From: Psychroserpens burtonensis DSM 12212
GTDB taxonomy: Bacteria > Bacteroidota > Bacteroidia > Flavobacteriales > Flavobacteriaceae
DNA: 64,000 bases
NCBI RefSeq assembly: GCF_000425305.1
Contig: NZ_AUDE01000001.1
Coordinates: 62,001-126,000 of the forward strand
Direction of reading: 5' to 3'
Positions within the stretch are counted from its first letter, which is position 1. Each line of letters opens with the position of its first letter. Below, piece by piece: positions 1 through 7,324 of this stretch. The position numbers were made by a program, and so were the translations under genes. Under the pieces are notes generated by a model. The model was not told the DNA's origin and did no database searches. It saw only the letters and a program-made list of their open reading frames with translations.

Positions 1-360
1 TTAGAAAGGCGTTTAGAAAAAGACGGCGTTAAAGGAGGTCTTGGTCAAAAATTATTAAAAGATATGGAAGAGGTCGAGTTAGATTTAATTAACAAGGGAT
101 TTACAAATCAAACGCTTCAAAAAATGATGGAGTTACAACACCAGCTTTTAAAGTTGGAAAATGCGACGTTCATTCAGGGACAAGATAATAAACGTAAATC
201 TGAAACAAATAATAAGGGGTATGACAACACCGTTCCTAGCCAAATCCCAAAGGCCAAAGAATATTTTAATACTACTGAAATTTTAAATCGTCAAGCATTA
301 CCTTTGCAACAAGTTTATAAAAAGAAGGTTCAAGAGTATTTTAAGAAAGTGAATGATTAG
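1..360 (+). CDS. C-terminal fragment of a large conserved protein (probably DUF4175 family)
   Basis: The frame is open from base 1, so the gene starts upstream of the window and only about the last 119 residues are seen. They are charged and helical, rich in Lys, Gln and Glu, and end in a short segment close to LNRQALPLQQVYKKKVQEYF. No catalytic motif is visible. Flavobacteria usually carry a roughly 1,100-residue DUF4175 membrane protein just before ybeY, and this tail fits by position and composition; that assignment is from memory of gene order, not from a domain seen here. The stop overlaps the ybeY start by 8 nt, implying translational coupling. Confidence 0.65.
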   Translation, partial: LERRLEKDGVKGGLGQKLLKDMEEVELDLINKGFTNQTLQKMMELQHQLLKLENATFIQGQDNKRKSETNNKGYDNTVPSQIPKAKEYFNTTEILNRQALPLQQVYKKKVQEYFKKVND

Positions 361-763
361 TTTTAACTACGAAACAGGGTTTACATTAGATGAAGAAACG
401 AAAGTTTCACAATGGATATCTAATGCAATTTTAAGCGAAAATCTCAAAGAGGGAGACATCAATTACATTTTTTGTAATGATGACTATCTGCATAAATTGA
501 ATGTTGAATTTTTAGAACATGATACCTTAACTGATATAATTAGTTTTGATTATTCCGTCGGAAAAGAGCTACATGGAGATATTTATATTTCTATTGAAAG
601 AGTTGCTGATAACGCAAAAGATTTTAAGGTGGATGTGTTGGATGAATTGAAGCGTGTCATGATTCATGGCATTCTTCATTATTGCGGATTTAAGGATAAA
701 ACCGATGATGATGCGAAGCTCATGAGAGAAAAGGAAAACCACTACTTAAGTATTCTCAACTAA
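353..763 (+). CDS. ybeY: Endoribonuclease YbeY (16S rRNA maturation / ribosome quality control)
   Basis: A 136-residue protein of normal length for YbeY, the zinc-dependent single-strand RNase that works in 3' maturation of 16S rRNA and in quality control of 70S ribosomes. The catalytic block is MIHGILHYCGFKDK at residues 103-116. His105 and His109 match the first two zinc ligands of the H-x3-H-x5-H motif. The third ligand position is Asp115 instead of His; I recall this as a common Bacteroidota variant, and Asp can bind zinc. The ATG overlaps the end of the upstream gene by 8 nt, so the two are probably one operon. mnmG follows after a 172-nt spacer holding repeats and a parS-like site. Confidence 0.93.
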   Translation: MISFNYETGFTLDEETKVSQWISNAILSENLKEGDINYIFCNDDYLHKLNVEFLEHDTLTDIISFDYSVGKELHGDIYISIERVADNAKDFKVDVLDELKRVMIHGILHYCGFKDKTDDDAKLMREKENHYLSILN

Positions 764-797
764 TAGTTTAGTATTTCAATGTATATTTGCGAACTGA

Positions 798-902
798 ATT
801 CTTGCGAAGGCAGGAATCTCATTGTAGAAAAGCACGAAGGTTTGTGTTAGACCCTAACAATGAAAAGAGTTTAAAGAAAGAGATTCCTGCCTTCGCAGGA
901 AT
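798..902. repeat. Pair of inverted hairpin repeats (REP-like)
   Basis: Two copies of one small hairpin lie head to head. The right copy (883-902) is ATTCCTGC, a CTTC loop, then GCAGGAAT. The left copy (798-817) is the same element in the other orientation with one G-T wobble. Bases 803-820 and 880-897 are perfect 18-nt reverse complements, so the whole interval could also fold as one long hairpin with a 59-nt loop. A third copy lies at 2891-2910. The form matches dispersed intergenic palindromes found in many bacterial genomes. Confidence 0.8.
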
Positions 903-907
903 GTGAA

Positions 908-923
908 TGTTCCACGTGGAACA
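908..923. promoter_or_regulatory. parS-like ParB binding site 1
   Basis: TGTTCCACGTGGAACA is a perfect 16-bp palindrome and fits the broadly conserved parS consensus TGTTNCACGTGNAACA. ParB (Spo0J) loads onto such sites near oriC and spreads along the DNA to direct chromosome segregation and SMC loading. The site begins 6 nt after the hairpin ending at 902 and ends 12 nt before the chosen mnmG start codon. Confidence 0.8.
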
Positions 924-935
924 ATAGATAGAATT

Positions 936-2807
936 ATGTTCAACGAAGTTTATGATGTCATAGTTGTTGGAGGAGGTCATGCAGGAAGCGAAGCTGCTGC
1001 ATCTGCTGCCAATATGGGAAGTAAAACATTACTTATTACCATGAATTTACAAAACATTGCTCAAATGTCTTGTAATCCTGCAATGGGTGGAATAGCGAAA
1101 GGTCAGATCGTAAGAGAGATTGATGCGCTTGGAGGTTATAGCGGTATCGTAAGTGATTCGTCCGCGATTCAGTTTAAGATGCTGAATAAATCTAAAGGCC
1201 CTGCAATGTGGAGCCCAAGAGTTCAAAGTGACAGAATGCGTTTTGCGGAAGATTGGCGATTGTTGCTCGAGCAAACCAGAAACTTGGATTTCTATCAAGA
1301 TATGGTATCTACATTAATTGTAGAGAATCATAAAGTGGTTGGTGTTAAAACGGCGTTGGGCTTAGAAATAAAAGCAAAGACGGTAGTTTTAACAAATGGA
1401 ACATTTCTCAATGGTCTTATCCATATAGGAAATAAAAATTTTGGAGGAGGTAGAGCTGGAGAAAGAGCGGCAACAGGAATTACAGAACAACTTATCAGTT
1501 TAGGTTTTGAGTCTGGTAGAATGAAAACGGGAACACCGCCAAGAGTAGACGGAAGATCTTTAGATTATTCTAAAATGGTGGAACAACCCGGAGATGCACA
1601 GCCCGAAAAATTTTCGTATTTAGAATCTATAAAACCCTTAAAGGAACAGCGTTCTTGTCATATGACATATACGAGCCCAGAGGTTCATGACTTATTGCGT
1701 GAAGGTTTTGATCGTTCACCAATGTTTAACGGTAGAATACAAAGTACAGGACCTAGGTATTGTCCGTCAATAGAAGACAAAATAAATAGATTTGCCGATA
1801 AAGATAGGCATCAAATGTTTGTAGAGCCTGAAGGTTGGAATACGGTTGAAGTGTATGTAAATGGATTCTCTACATCATTACCTGAAGATGTTCAGTTTAA
1901 AGCACTGCGATCTGTAGTTGGTTTTGAAAAGGTGAAGTTCTTTAGACCTGGATATGCGATTGAGTATGATTATTTTCCGCCAACACAATTAAAGCACACT
2001 TTAGAAACTAAATTAGTAGACGGGTTATTTTTTGCTGGTCAAATTAATGGAACTACGGGTTATGAAGAGGCCGCTTCTCAAGGTTTAATGGCAGGAATTA
2101 ATGCCGCTTTACAAGTGCAGGAAAGAGAAGCGTTTATATTAAAACGTAATGAGGCATATATAGGTGTTTTGGTTGATGACCTTATTACAAAAGGAACTGA
2201 TGAGCCTTATAGAATGTTTACATCACGCGCAGAATACAGAACTTTATTACGTCAGGATAATGCAGACTTTAGACTAACACCTAAAGGTTATGATTTAGGA
2301 TTGGCTAGTGAAACGCGTTTAAGAAGAATGGAAAAGAAGCAATCAGAGTCTGATAATTTTGTAAACTTTTTTAGAGATACAAGTGTGAAGCCTGAGGATG
2401 CGAATCCTGTTTTAGAATCTAAAAATTCAGCATTGGTGAAACAATCAGATAAGATGTTTAAGTTGTATTCACGACCAAATATCACGTCTGATGATATGCG
2501 ACGTTTTGATGTTGTGGAGCAATATATTCAGGAGCATGATTTAGATAGAGAGGTTATCGAGCAGGCAGAGGTACAGATAAAATATTCTGGTTATATTGAA
2601 AAAGAAAAGAATAATGCAGATAAGTTAACTCGGCTCGAGGATGTAAAAATCCCATCTAGTTTTGATTATACGAAATTGAAATCTATGAGTACTGAGGCGA
2701 TACAAAAGTTAACTAAAATTCAGCCAGTAACCATTTCACAGGCGTCAAGAATTAGCGGAGTGTCACCAGCAGATGTTTCTGTGTTGTTGGTTTATCTGGG
2801 ACGCTAG
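936..2807 (+). CDS. mnmG: tRNA uridine-5-carboxymethylaminomethyl modification enzyme MnmG (GidA)
   Basis: This is the FAD-binding subunit that, with MnmE, installs the carboxymethylaminomethyl group on U34 of certain tRNAs. The 623 residues match the usual length. Visible signatures are the dinucleotide-binding GGGHAGSEAA near residue 12, GIAKGQIVREIDALGG, PRYCPSIEDKI with the conserved Cys, GQINGTTGYEEAASQG near the end of the FAD domain, and the helical C-terminal domain. I chose the ATG at 936. The frame is also open from a GTG at 903, but that extension would translate the parS palindrome and precedes the conserved N-terminus. Genes of this family often lie near oriC, which agrees with the parS-like sites on both sides. 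Confidence 0.97.
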   Translation: MFNEVYDVIVVGGGHAGSEAAASAANMGSKTLLITMNLQNIAQMSCNPAMGGIAKGQIVREIDALGGYSGIVSDSSAIQFKMLNKSKGPAMWSPRVQSDRMRFAEDWRLLLEQTRNLDFYQDMVSTLIVENHKVVGVKTALGLEIKAKTVVLTNGTFLNGLIHIGNKNFGGGRAGERAATGITEQLISLGFESGRMKTGTPPRVDGRSLDYSKMVEQPGDAQPEKFSYLESIKPLKEQRSCHMTYTSPEVHDLLREGFDRSPMFNGRIQSTGPRYCPSIEDKINRFADKDRHQMFVEPEGWNTVEVYVNGFSTSLPEDVQFKALRSVVGFEKVKFFRPGYAIEYDYFPPTQLKHTLETKLVDGLFFAGQINGTTGYEEAASQGLMAGINAALQVQEREAFILKRNEAYIGVLVDDLITKGTDEPYRMFTSRAEYRTLLRQDNADFRLTPKGYDLGLASETRLRRMEKKQSESDNFVNFFRDTSVKPEDANPVLESKNSALVKQSDKMFKLYSRPNITSDDMRRFDVVEQYIQEHDLDREVIEQAEVQIKYSGYIEKEKNNADKLTRLEDVKIPSSFDYTKLKSMSTEAIQKLTKIQPVTISQASRISGVSPADVSVLLVYLGR

Positions 2808-2887
2808 TTGCGATGAACTGAGTTGTCAGTCGCAATAATTTTTGTAGACTGGTTTTGCTTAAGTTAAAAGATATCGTATAACAAAAC

Positions 2888-2930
2888 GAGATTCCTGCTT
2901 TTTCAGGAATGAGATGTTTCACGTGGAACA
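2888..2930. repeat. Second hairpin plus parS composite repeat
   Basis: The hairpin at 2891-2910 (ATTCCTG, CTTTTT loop, CAGGAAT) is followed after 4 nt by the parS-like site. The stretch 2888-2930 aligns over its whole length with 880-923: same GAG lead-in, stem, GGAATG and palindrome, with substitutions in the loop and one indel in the spacer. mnmG is therefore bracketed by two direct copies of a hairpin-parS unit. The hairpin may also serve as a weak terminator for mnmG, although no T-tract follows. Confidence 0.7.
2915..2930. promoter_or_regulatory. parS-like ParB binding site 2
   Basis: TGTTTCACGTGGAACA fits TGTTNCACGTGNAACA at every fixed position. It differs from a perfect palindrome by a single non-complementary pair. 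It lies 108 nt after the mnmG stop and 34 nt before the methyltransferase start. Confidence 0.75.
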
Positions 2931-2963
2931 TAGATTAAATAACACAAAATAAATCTTCTGTTT

Positions 2964-3824
2964 GTGATAAACTCAACTGACAATAAACCCTACTTAAACG
3001 TTAAAGACCACTCCGTTTCAGGAGAAGAATTTCAGTTAGTTTATAATCAACAAATGGATTTATTAGAAACGTTTCCGCAACCATCAGAGGATAAATTAGG
3101 TGATTATTATGAGAGTGAGGATTACATTTCTCATACAGATGCGAAACGTAATGCGTTTGAAAAAGCATATCATTTTATAAAATCAATGGCTCTCAAACGA
3201 AAATTAAAACTCATTAACTCTTTTAATTCCGAAGAAAGAAAACTCCTCGATGTTGGTTGTGGGACAGGAGATTTTTTAAAAGTTGCTAAAGACAATCATT
3301 GGATGGTTTATGGAATTGAGCCCAACGAAAATGCGAGAAGAATTGCTAACGAGAAAACCAATAATGCTGTTTTTGATATCGAGCAGTTATTAAAATTTGA
3401 AACACAAAGTTTTGATGTCATTACGCTTTGGCACGTGTTGGAGCATTTGCCAAACTTAAAAACTCAAATAGGCACTTTTGAAGCGCTGTTAAAACCAAAT
3501 GGTAGATTAATAATTGCTGTACCTAATTACAAAAGTTTCGATGCAAATTATTACAAAAACTTTTGGGCAGCTTTTGATGTGCCAAGACATCTATGGCATT
3601 TTTCGCAGACATCAATTTCTAAATTGGTTGGGACAAAAAGTATGGACGTTGAGAAAACAACACCAATGATTTTTGATGCATATTATGTGTCGTTACTTTC
3701 AGAAAAATATAAAAATGGATCTATGAATCTATTCAAAGCCTTTTGGATAGGATGGACCTCTAATTGGAAAGCAAAACAATCTACAGAGTATTCGTCCATG
3801 ATTTACACCATTAAAAAGAGGTAA
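2964..3824 (+). CDS. Class I SAM-dependent methyltransferase
   Basis: A 286-residue protein with a Rossmann-type methyltransferase domain. Motif I is LLDVGCGTGDF at residues 94-104, followed by an acidic strand (YGIEPNENA near 117) and the DVITLWHVLEHL segment (151-162) typical of the UbiE/Coq5-like branch. The N-terminal 60 residues (KDHSVSGEEF and following) form the extra domain of the flavobacterial orthologues usually found next to mnmG. The start is a GTG, since the conserved N-terminus begins at once and no upstream ATG fits. The substrate is unknown and cannot be read from the sequence. Confidence 0.88.
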   Translation: MINSTDNKPYLNVKDHSVSGEEFQLVYNQQMDLLETFPQPSEDKLGDYYESEDYISHTDAKRNAFEKAYHFIKSMALKRKLKLINSFNSEERKLLDVGCGTGDFLKVAKDNHWMVYGIEPNENARRIANEKTNNAVFDIEQLLKFETQSFDVITLWHVLEHLPNLKTQIGTFEALLKPNGRLIIAVPNYKSFDANYYKNFWAAFDVPRHLWHFSQTSISKLVGTKSMDVEKTTPMIFDAYYVSLLSEKYKNGSMNLFKAFWIGWTSNWKAKQSTEYSSMIYTIKKR

Positions 3825-4008
3825 AATGCGTTTTTAAGCGTTTTAAGACACGTTCTCTTTGGGGTGTAAGCATTTATATTGGGCTCTAAAGTTTTAAAAC
3901 GTGAGCCTCTTCTAAATCGCTTAATATGAATAGATTTTAAAAATGCATAACAGAATTGCTATTAATAATTTTAATAGTTAGTTTTTTAGCAAATACCACA
4001 CACTTTCA

Positions 4009-4016
4009 TACATTTG
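4009..4016 (+). promoter_or_regulatory. Promoter -7 element for the OmpH-like lipoprotein gene
   Basis: TACATTTG matches the Bacteroidota -7 consensus TAnnTTTG exactly. It lies 24 nt before the ATG at 4041. No clear TTG -33 element is present at the expected distance; the upstream stretch is a T-run. Confidence 0.5.
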
Positions 4017-4040
4017 CAGAAAATAACTAAAATCTAAAAA

Positions 4041-4562
4041 ATGAAAAAAATAGCAGCAGCACTTTCAATGGTGCTTGTTTTAGCATCTTGCCAAGAGCAA
4101 AAGAAAATGGCATTCGTTAATAGAACAGACGTCATTAATGACTATCAAGAAAAAATTGAGGTCGAAGAGAAGTTCAAGGTTAGAGAAGATCGTTTTAATA
4201 AACGTTCAGACAGTATTGGTAAGGCCTTTCAATTTGAATACCAACAATTTCAAATTGCAGCAGGATCAATGTCGAAGGAAAAACAACAAGAACAAGGTCA
4301 GGCATTTAATCAAAAGAGCCAAGTGCTACAGCAGCAAATGCAATTTGAGCAGCAACAATTACAACAAGCCTTCTCAATAGAAATGGATTCTGTAATGACA
4401 ACGATGAAAACATTTGTTCAGGATTATGGTAAGAAAAATGGATATAGCTTTATTTTTGGAACAAGTGATGTAACCACTACAATAATGTATGGTGAAGAGG
4501 TTAGTGATATCTCTGATGCGATACTTAACGGCCTCAATGATGCTTACAAGAAAGAAGAGTAA
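4041..4562 (+). CDS. OmpH/Skp-family periplasmic lipoprotein
   Basis: A 173-residue protein with an N-terminal signal ending in the lipobox LASC (Cys17), so it is probably a lipoprotein. The body is a long Gln/Glu/Lys-rich coiled coil (about residues 60-125), as in OmpH/Skp chaperones that shield unfolded outer-membrane proteins in the periplasm. The C-terminal NGYSFIFGTSDVTTTIMYG segment matches the end of the Skp fold. Classical Skp has a cleaved signal; a lipid-anchored form is an apparent difference. The gene has its own promoter and a strong terminator, so it is probably monocistronic. Confidence 0.85.
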   Translation: MKKIAAALSMVLVLASCQEQKKMAFVNRTDVINDYQEKIEVEEKFKVREDRFNKRSDSIGKAFQFEYQQFQIAAGSMSKEKQQEQGQAFNQKSQVLQQQMQFEQQQLQQAFSIEMDSVMTTMKTFVQDYGKKNGYSFIFGTSDVTTTIMYGEEVSDISDAILNGLNDAYKKEE

Positions 4563-4588
4563 TCTTTTTATCTCATAAAATTTAAAAT

Positions 4589-4615
4589 GCCGACTTATTT
4601 TTAGTCGGCTTTTTT
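4589..4615 (+). terminator. Rho-independent terminator
   Basis: A 7-bp stem GCCGACT / AGTCGGC with a 7-nt loop is followed by seven T residues. It lies 27 nt after the OmpH-like gene and overlaps the last codons of the convergent delta' gene. Confidence 0.85.
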
Positions 4616-5752
4616 ATGCAATAACCTAGTGAGTTTTATAGATAAATCTGTCAGGATGATTTTGGAATTGCCGTTGCGTTCTATATGGTAAATGGCATCT
4701 TGAAGTTCTTCGGAAATTTCCATAATATTATTACCGTGAACAAAAGGAGCAAATTTTTCGAGTTTAAACGACGACTTTGGTTCCATAAAAACTAAGGAAT
4801 CTGCTTTATAATTTAAAAGTAGCGCTTGACGGAAGAAATCCAAACAAAAATTCAAAAACTGCTTTTGTGTTTCACGACCGGTTTTAGCAATCGTTTCACT
4901 CCAGGAAATTAAATCGTGAATAGCACTCTTATTCCCTTTAGCTTTAAAAGCAGAGCGAATCCAGAACACAAACCAGTCTTCAAACTGTGTGTCTTCGCTA
5001 TCGCTATAGACCAAATCACAAGCCTTATTATAATTTCCGTTAGATTGATGTGCAATTTTAATTGCGTCAGGTTCTGGTATTTGATAATTTTTTAGTAATG
5101 CATTTTTAATAACACCCTCTGCTAAAGGCGGAAAATGCAACACTTGGCAACGCGACCTAATGGTGTTTATAATTTGCTCTTCATCTTCTGCAATAAGTAT
5201 GAAGACCGTTTTATTTGGCGGTTCTTCAATGAGTTTTAAAAGTTTGTTCGCAGCAGCTGTATTTAGTTTTTCTGCCATCCAAATCAACATCACTTTATAG
5301 CCACCTTCATAAGATTTTAGTGATAAGGATTTTACAATATCTAATGCTTCATCAACACCAATTTGACCTTGTTTATTATCAATTCCTAAAATTCTATACC
5401 AATCAAATAGGTTTCCATAAGGTTGTTTATCAACTAGTTGTCTCCATTCTTCCATGAAATGTTTAGAAACAGGATGTTTTTTAATCTTATCATTTGTTGC
5501 TACAGGAAACACAAAATGAAGATCAGGATGTGATATGTTTTTGAACTTTAAATTACAGCTTTCAGTGTCATTAGAATTCTCGCCTTCTATGTTTTTGCAT
5601 AACAAATATTGCGCATAGGCAATGGCCATGGGTAACGTTCCAGAGCCTTCGGGGCCCACAAACAATTGCGCATGAGGTACGCGTCCAAAATCAGCACTTT
5701 TAGTCAGGTGATTTTTGATATGTTCTTGTCCTAAAATTTCAGAAAATAGCAT
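4601..5752 (-). CDS. holB: DNA polymerase III subunit delta' (clamp-loader ATPase-like)
   Basis: A 383-residue clamp-loader protein of the AAA+ family. The N-terminus (FSEILGQEHIKNHL) and the segment NTAAANKLLKLIEEPP followed by the sensor-like NTIRSRCQVLHFPP are hallmarks of delta' and gamma/tau subunits. The P-loop position reads GPEGSGTL (33-40): the catalytic Lys of GxxGxGK is Thr, so ATP is probably not hydrolysed here, as in other delta' subunits. This argues for delta' rather than DnaX. The gene is convergent with the OmpH-like gene and divergent from pgk. A perfect -7 element ends only 4 nt before the ATG, so the mRNA may be leaderless. Confidence 0.9.
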   Translation of the reverse strand: MLFSEILGQEHIKNHLTKSADFGRVPHAQLFVGPEGSGTLPMAIAYAQYLLCKNIEGENSNDTESCNLKFKNISHPDLHFVFPVATNDKIKKHPVSKHFMEEWRQLVDKQPYGNLFDWYRILGIDNKQGQIGVDEALDIVKSLSLKSYEGGYKVMLIWMAEKLNTAAANKLLKLIEEPPNKTVFILIAEDEEQIINTIRSRCQVLHFPPLAEGVIKNALLKNYQIPEPDAIKIAHQSNGNYNKACDLVYSDSEDTQFEDWFVFWIRSAFKAKGNKSAIHDLISWSETIAKTGRETQKQFLNFCLDFFRQALLLNYKADSLVFMEPKSSFKLEKFAPFVHGNNIMEISEELQDAIYHIERNGNSKIILTDLSIKLTRLLHKKAD

Positions 5753-5756
5753 AGCG

Positions 5757-5764
5757 CAAATATA
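5757..5764 (-). promoter_or_regulatory. Promoter -7 element for the delta' gene
   Basis: On the minus strand this reads TATATTTG, an exact TAnnTTTG match, with only 4 nt between it and the ATG. Transcription would begin at or next to the start codon. No TTG -33 box is evident. Confidence 0.5.
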
Positions 5765-5824
5765 CTTTTTTATTTAAATCTTTAGAGATCTAATCTATGC
5801 AAACGTTTTCGTTAATAAACAGCT

Positions 5825-5854
5825 TTTGTCAGTTGGTTTTATTGGTTACATTTG
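5825..5854 (+). promoter_or_regulatory. Promoter of pgk
   Basis: TTTG at 5825-5828, an 18-nt spacer and TACATTTG at 5847-5854 form a full Bacteroidota promoter. The start codon lies 27 nt downstream at 5881. Confidence 0.75.
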
Positions 5855-5880
5855 TGTTTCAATTTTTTAAAAGACAAGAC

Positions 5881-7068
5881 ATGAAGACTCTAAATGATTT
5901 CAATTTCGAAAGTAAAAAAGCACTGATCCGTGTAGATTTTAATGTGCCATTAAACGAGAATTTTGAAGTTTCAGATGCGACGCGTATTATCTCTGCAAAG
6001 CCAACTATTATTAAAATTTTAGAAGATGGTGGTAGTTGCATATTGATGTCTCATTTAGGGCGGCCAAAAGGTGTTGAAGACAAGTATTCTTTGAAACATA
6101 TTGTGAGTACCATTGAAGATGTTTTAGGTGTCGAAGTTAAATTTGTTGAGAATTGTGTTGGGTCAAAAGCAGAGGAAGCTGCAGCTAATTTAAAACCGGG
6201 AGAAATCTTGTTATTAGAAAATCTAAGGTTTCATGCAGAAGAAACTGCAGGTGATAAAGCATTTGCAGAGCAGTTATCAAAATTAGGAGATATTTATGTG
6301 AATGATGCCTTTGGAACTGCACACAGAGCACATGCTTCTACAACAATTATTGCTCAATTTTTTACAGATCATAAATGCTTCGGAAATTTGCTAGCTCAAG
6401 AAATTGAGAGTATCCGTAAAGTCATGGAGACAGGAGAAAAACCAGTTTTAGCAGTTCTTGGAGGAGCAAAAGTGTCTTCTAAAATTACAATTATAGAGAA
6501 TATTTTAGATAAAGTAGATCACCTTATTATTGGAGGAGGAATGACTTACACGTTTGTAAAAGCGCAAGGAGGAAGCGTTGGAGATTCTATCTGTGAAGAT
6601 GATAAAATGGAATTAGCGCTTGAGATCTTAAAACAAGCTAAAGCCAAAAATGTACAGATTCACTTACCAGTAGATGTGATTGCTGCAAATGATTTTGCTA
6701 ACGATGCCGAAACAAAAATTGTTGATGTTGATGTGATTCCAGACGGTTGGCAAGGACTTGATTGCGGTCCAAAATCTAAAGCGATTTTTCATGATGTTGT
6801 GATGCAATGCAAAACCATTTTATGGAACGGTCCTCTAGGTGTTTTTGAAATGGAGAATTTTGCTGGAGGAACAATTGCTCTTGGAAATTCTATAGCAGAA
6901 GCAACTAAAAACGGTGCGTTCTCACTCGTTGGTGGTGGAGATTCGGTTGCTGCTGTGAAACAGTTTGGTTTTGAAAAGAAGGTGAGCTATGTGAGCACAG
7001 GTGGTGGAGCAATGCTAGAAAGCTTAGAAGGTAAAACTTTGCCAGGAATTGCGGCTATTTTAGAATAG
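5881..7068 (+). CDS. pgk: Phosphoglycerate kinase
   Basis: A glycolytic enzyme that transfers the phosphate of 1,3-bisphosphoglycerate to ADP. At 395 residues it has standard length. Recognisable segments are the N-terminal [22 protein letters not shown], the nucleotide-domain [25 protein letters not shown] and the C-terminal [16 protein letters not shown]. The frame is open upstream to 5797, but the promoter lies inside that stretch and the conserved protein starts at [14 protein letters not shown], so the ATG at 5881 is chosen. Confidence 0.97.
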   Translation: MKTLNDFNFESKKALIRVDFNVPLNENFEVSDATRIISAKPTIIKILEDGGSCILMSHLGRPKGVEDKYSLKHIVSTIEDVLGVEVKFVENCVGSKAEEAAANLKPGEILLLENLRFHAEETAGDKAFAEQLSKLGDIYVNDAFGTAHRAHASTTIIAQFFTDHKCFGNLLAQEIESIRKVMETGEKPVLAVLGGAKVSSKITIIENILDKVDHLIIGGGMTYTFVKAQGGSVGDSICEDDKMELALEILKQAKAKNVQIHLPVDVIAANDFANDAETKIVDVDVIPDGWQGLDCGPKSKAIFHDVVMQCKTILWNGPLGVFEMENFAGGTIALGNSIAEATKNGAFSLVGGGDSVAAVKQFGFEKKVSYVSTGGGAMLESLEGKTLPGIAAILE

Positions 7069-7092
7069 GCTAATAATTAGCATCTGTTTTTT
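7069..7092 (+). terminator. Weak terminator after pgk
   Basis: A short stem GCTAA / TTAGC starts directly after the stop codon and is followed 5 nt later by six T residues. The stem is short and AT-rich, so efficiency is doubtful. The rest of the 256-nt gap to the next gene is AT-rich and holds only the direct repeat at 7239-7269. Confidence 0.35.
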
Positions 7093-7238
7093 ACTTCGGA
7101 AGTCTCTTACAAATACTTTTAATTTGTGGAATTACACCCTTTTTCTCTTTTTACTTCCATAGAAAAGAAACGAGAACTACTGCGATACTTTATTTTCATG
7201 TTTTGCAGTGATTTTAAACAAGAAATGGTATTAAACTT

Positions 7239-7269
7239 TCATTTTAGCTAAAAAAATCTCATTTTAGCT
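7239..7269. repeat. 11-bp direct repeat, 20-bp period, upstream of the transglycosylase gene
   Basis: TCATTTTAGCT occurs at 7239-7249 and again at 7259-7269. The 20-bp period is close to two helical turns, as expected for a protein bound to one DNA face. It lies 56 nt before the start codon. Function unknown. Confidence 0.4.
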
Positions 7270-7324
7270 GACTTGTCGTTAGGCTGTATCCAAATATAGT
7301 CTGCGATTTATAAAGATAAAACCA

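Noticed and set aside
903-935. GTG start for mnmG at 903
   Set aside because: It would translate the parS-like palindrome; the conserved MnmG N-terminus starts at 936.
5797-5880. N-terminal extension of phosphoglycerate kinase
   Set aside because: The frame is open, but it holds a full promoter (5825-5854) and the conserved protein begins at 5881.
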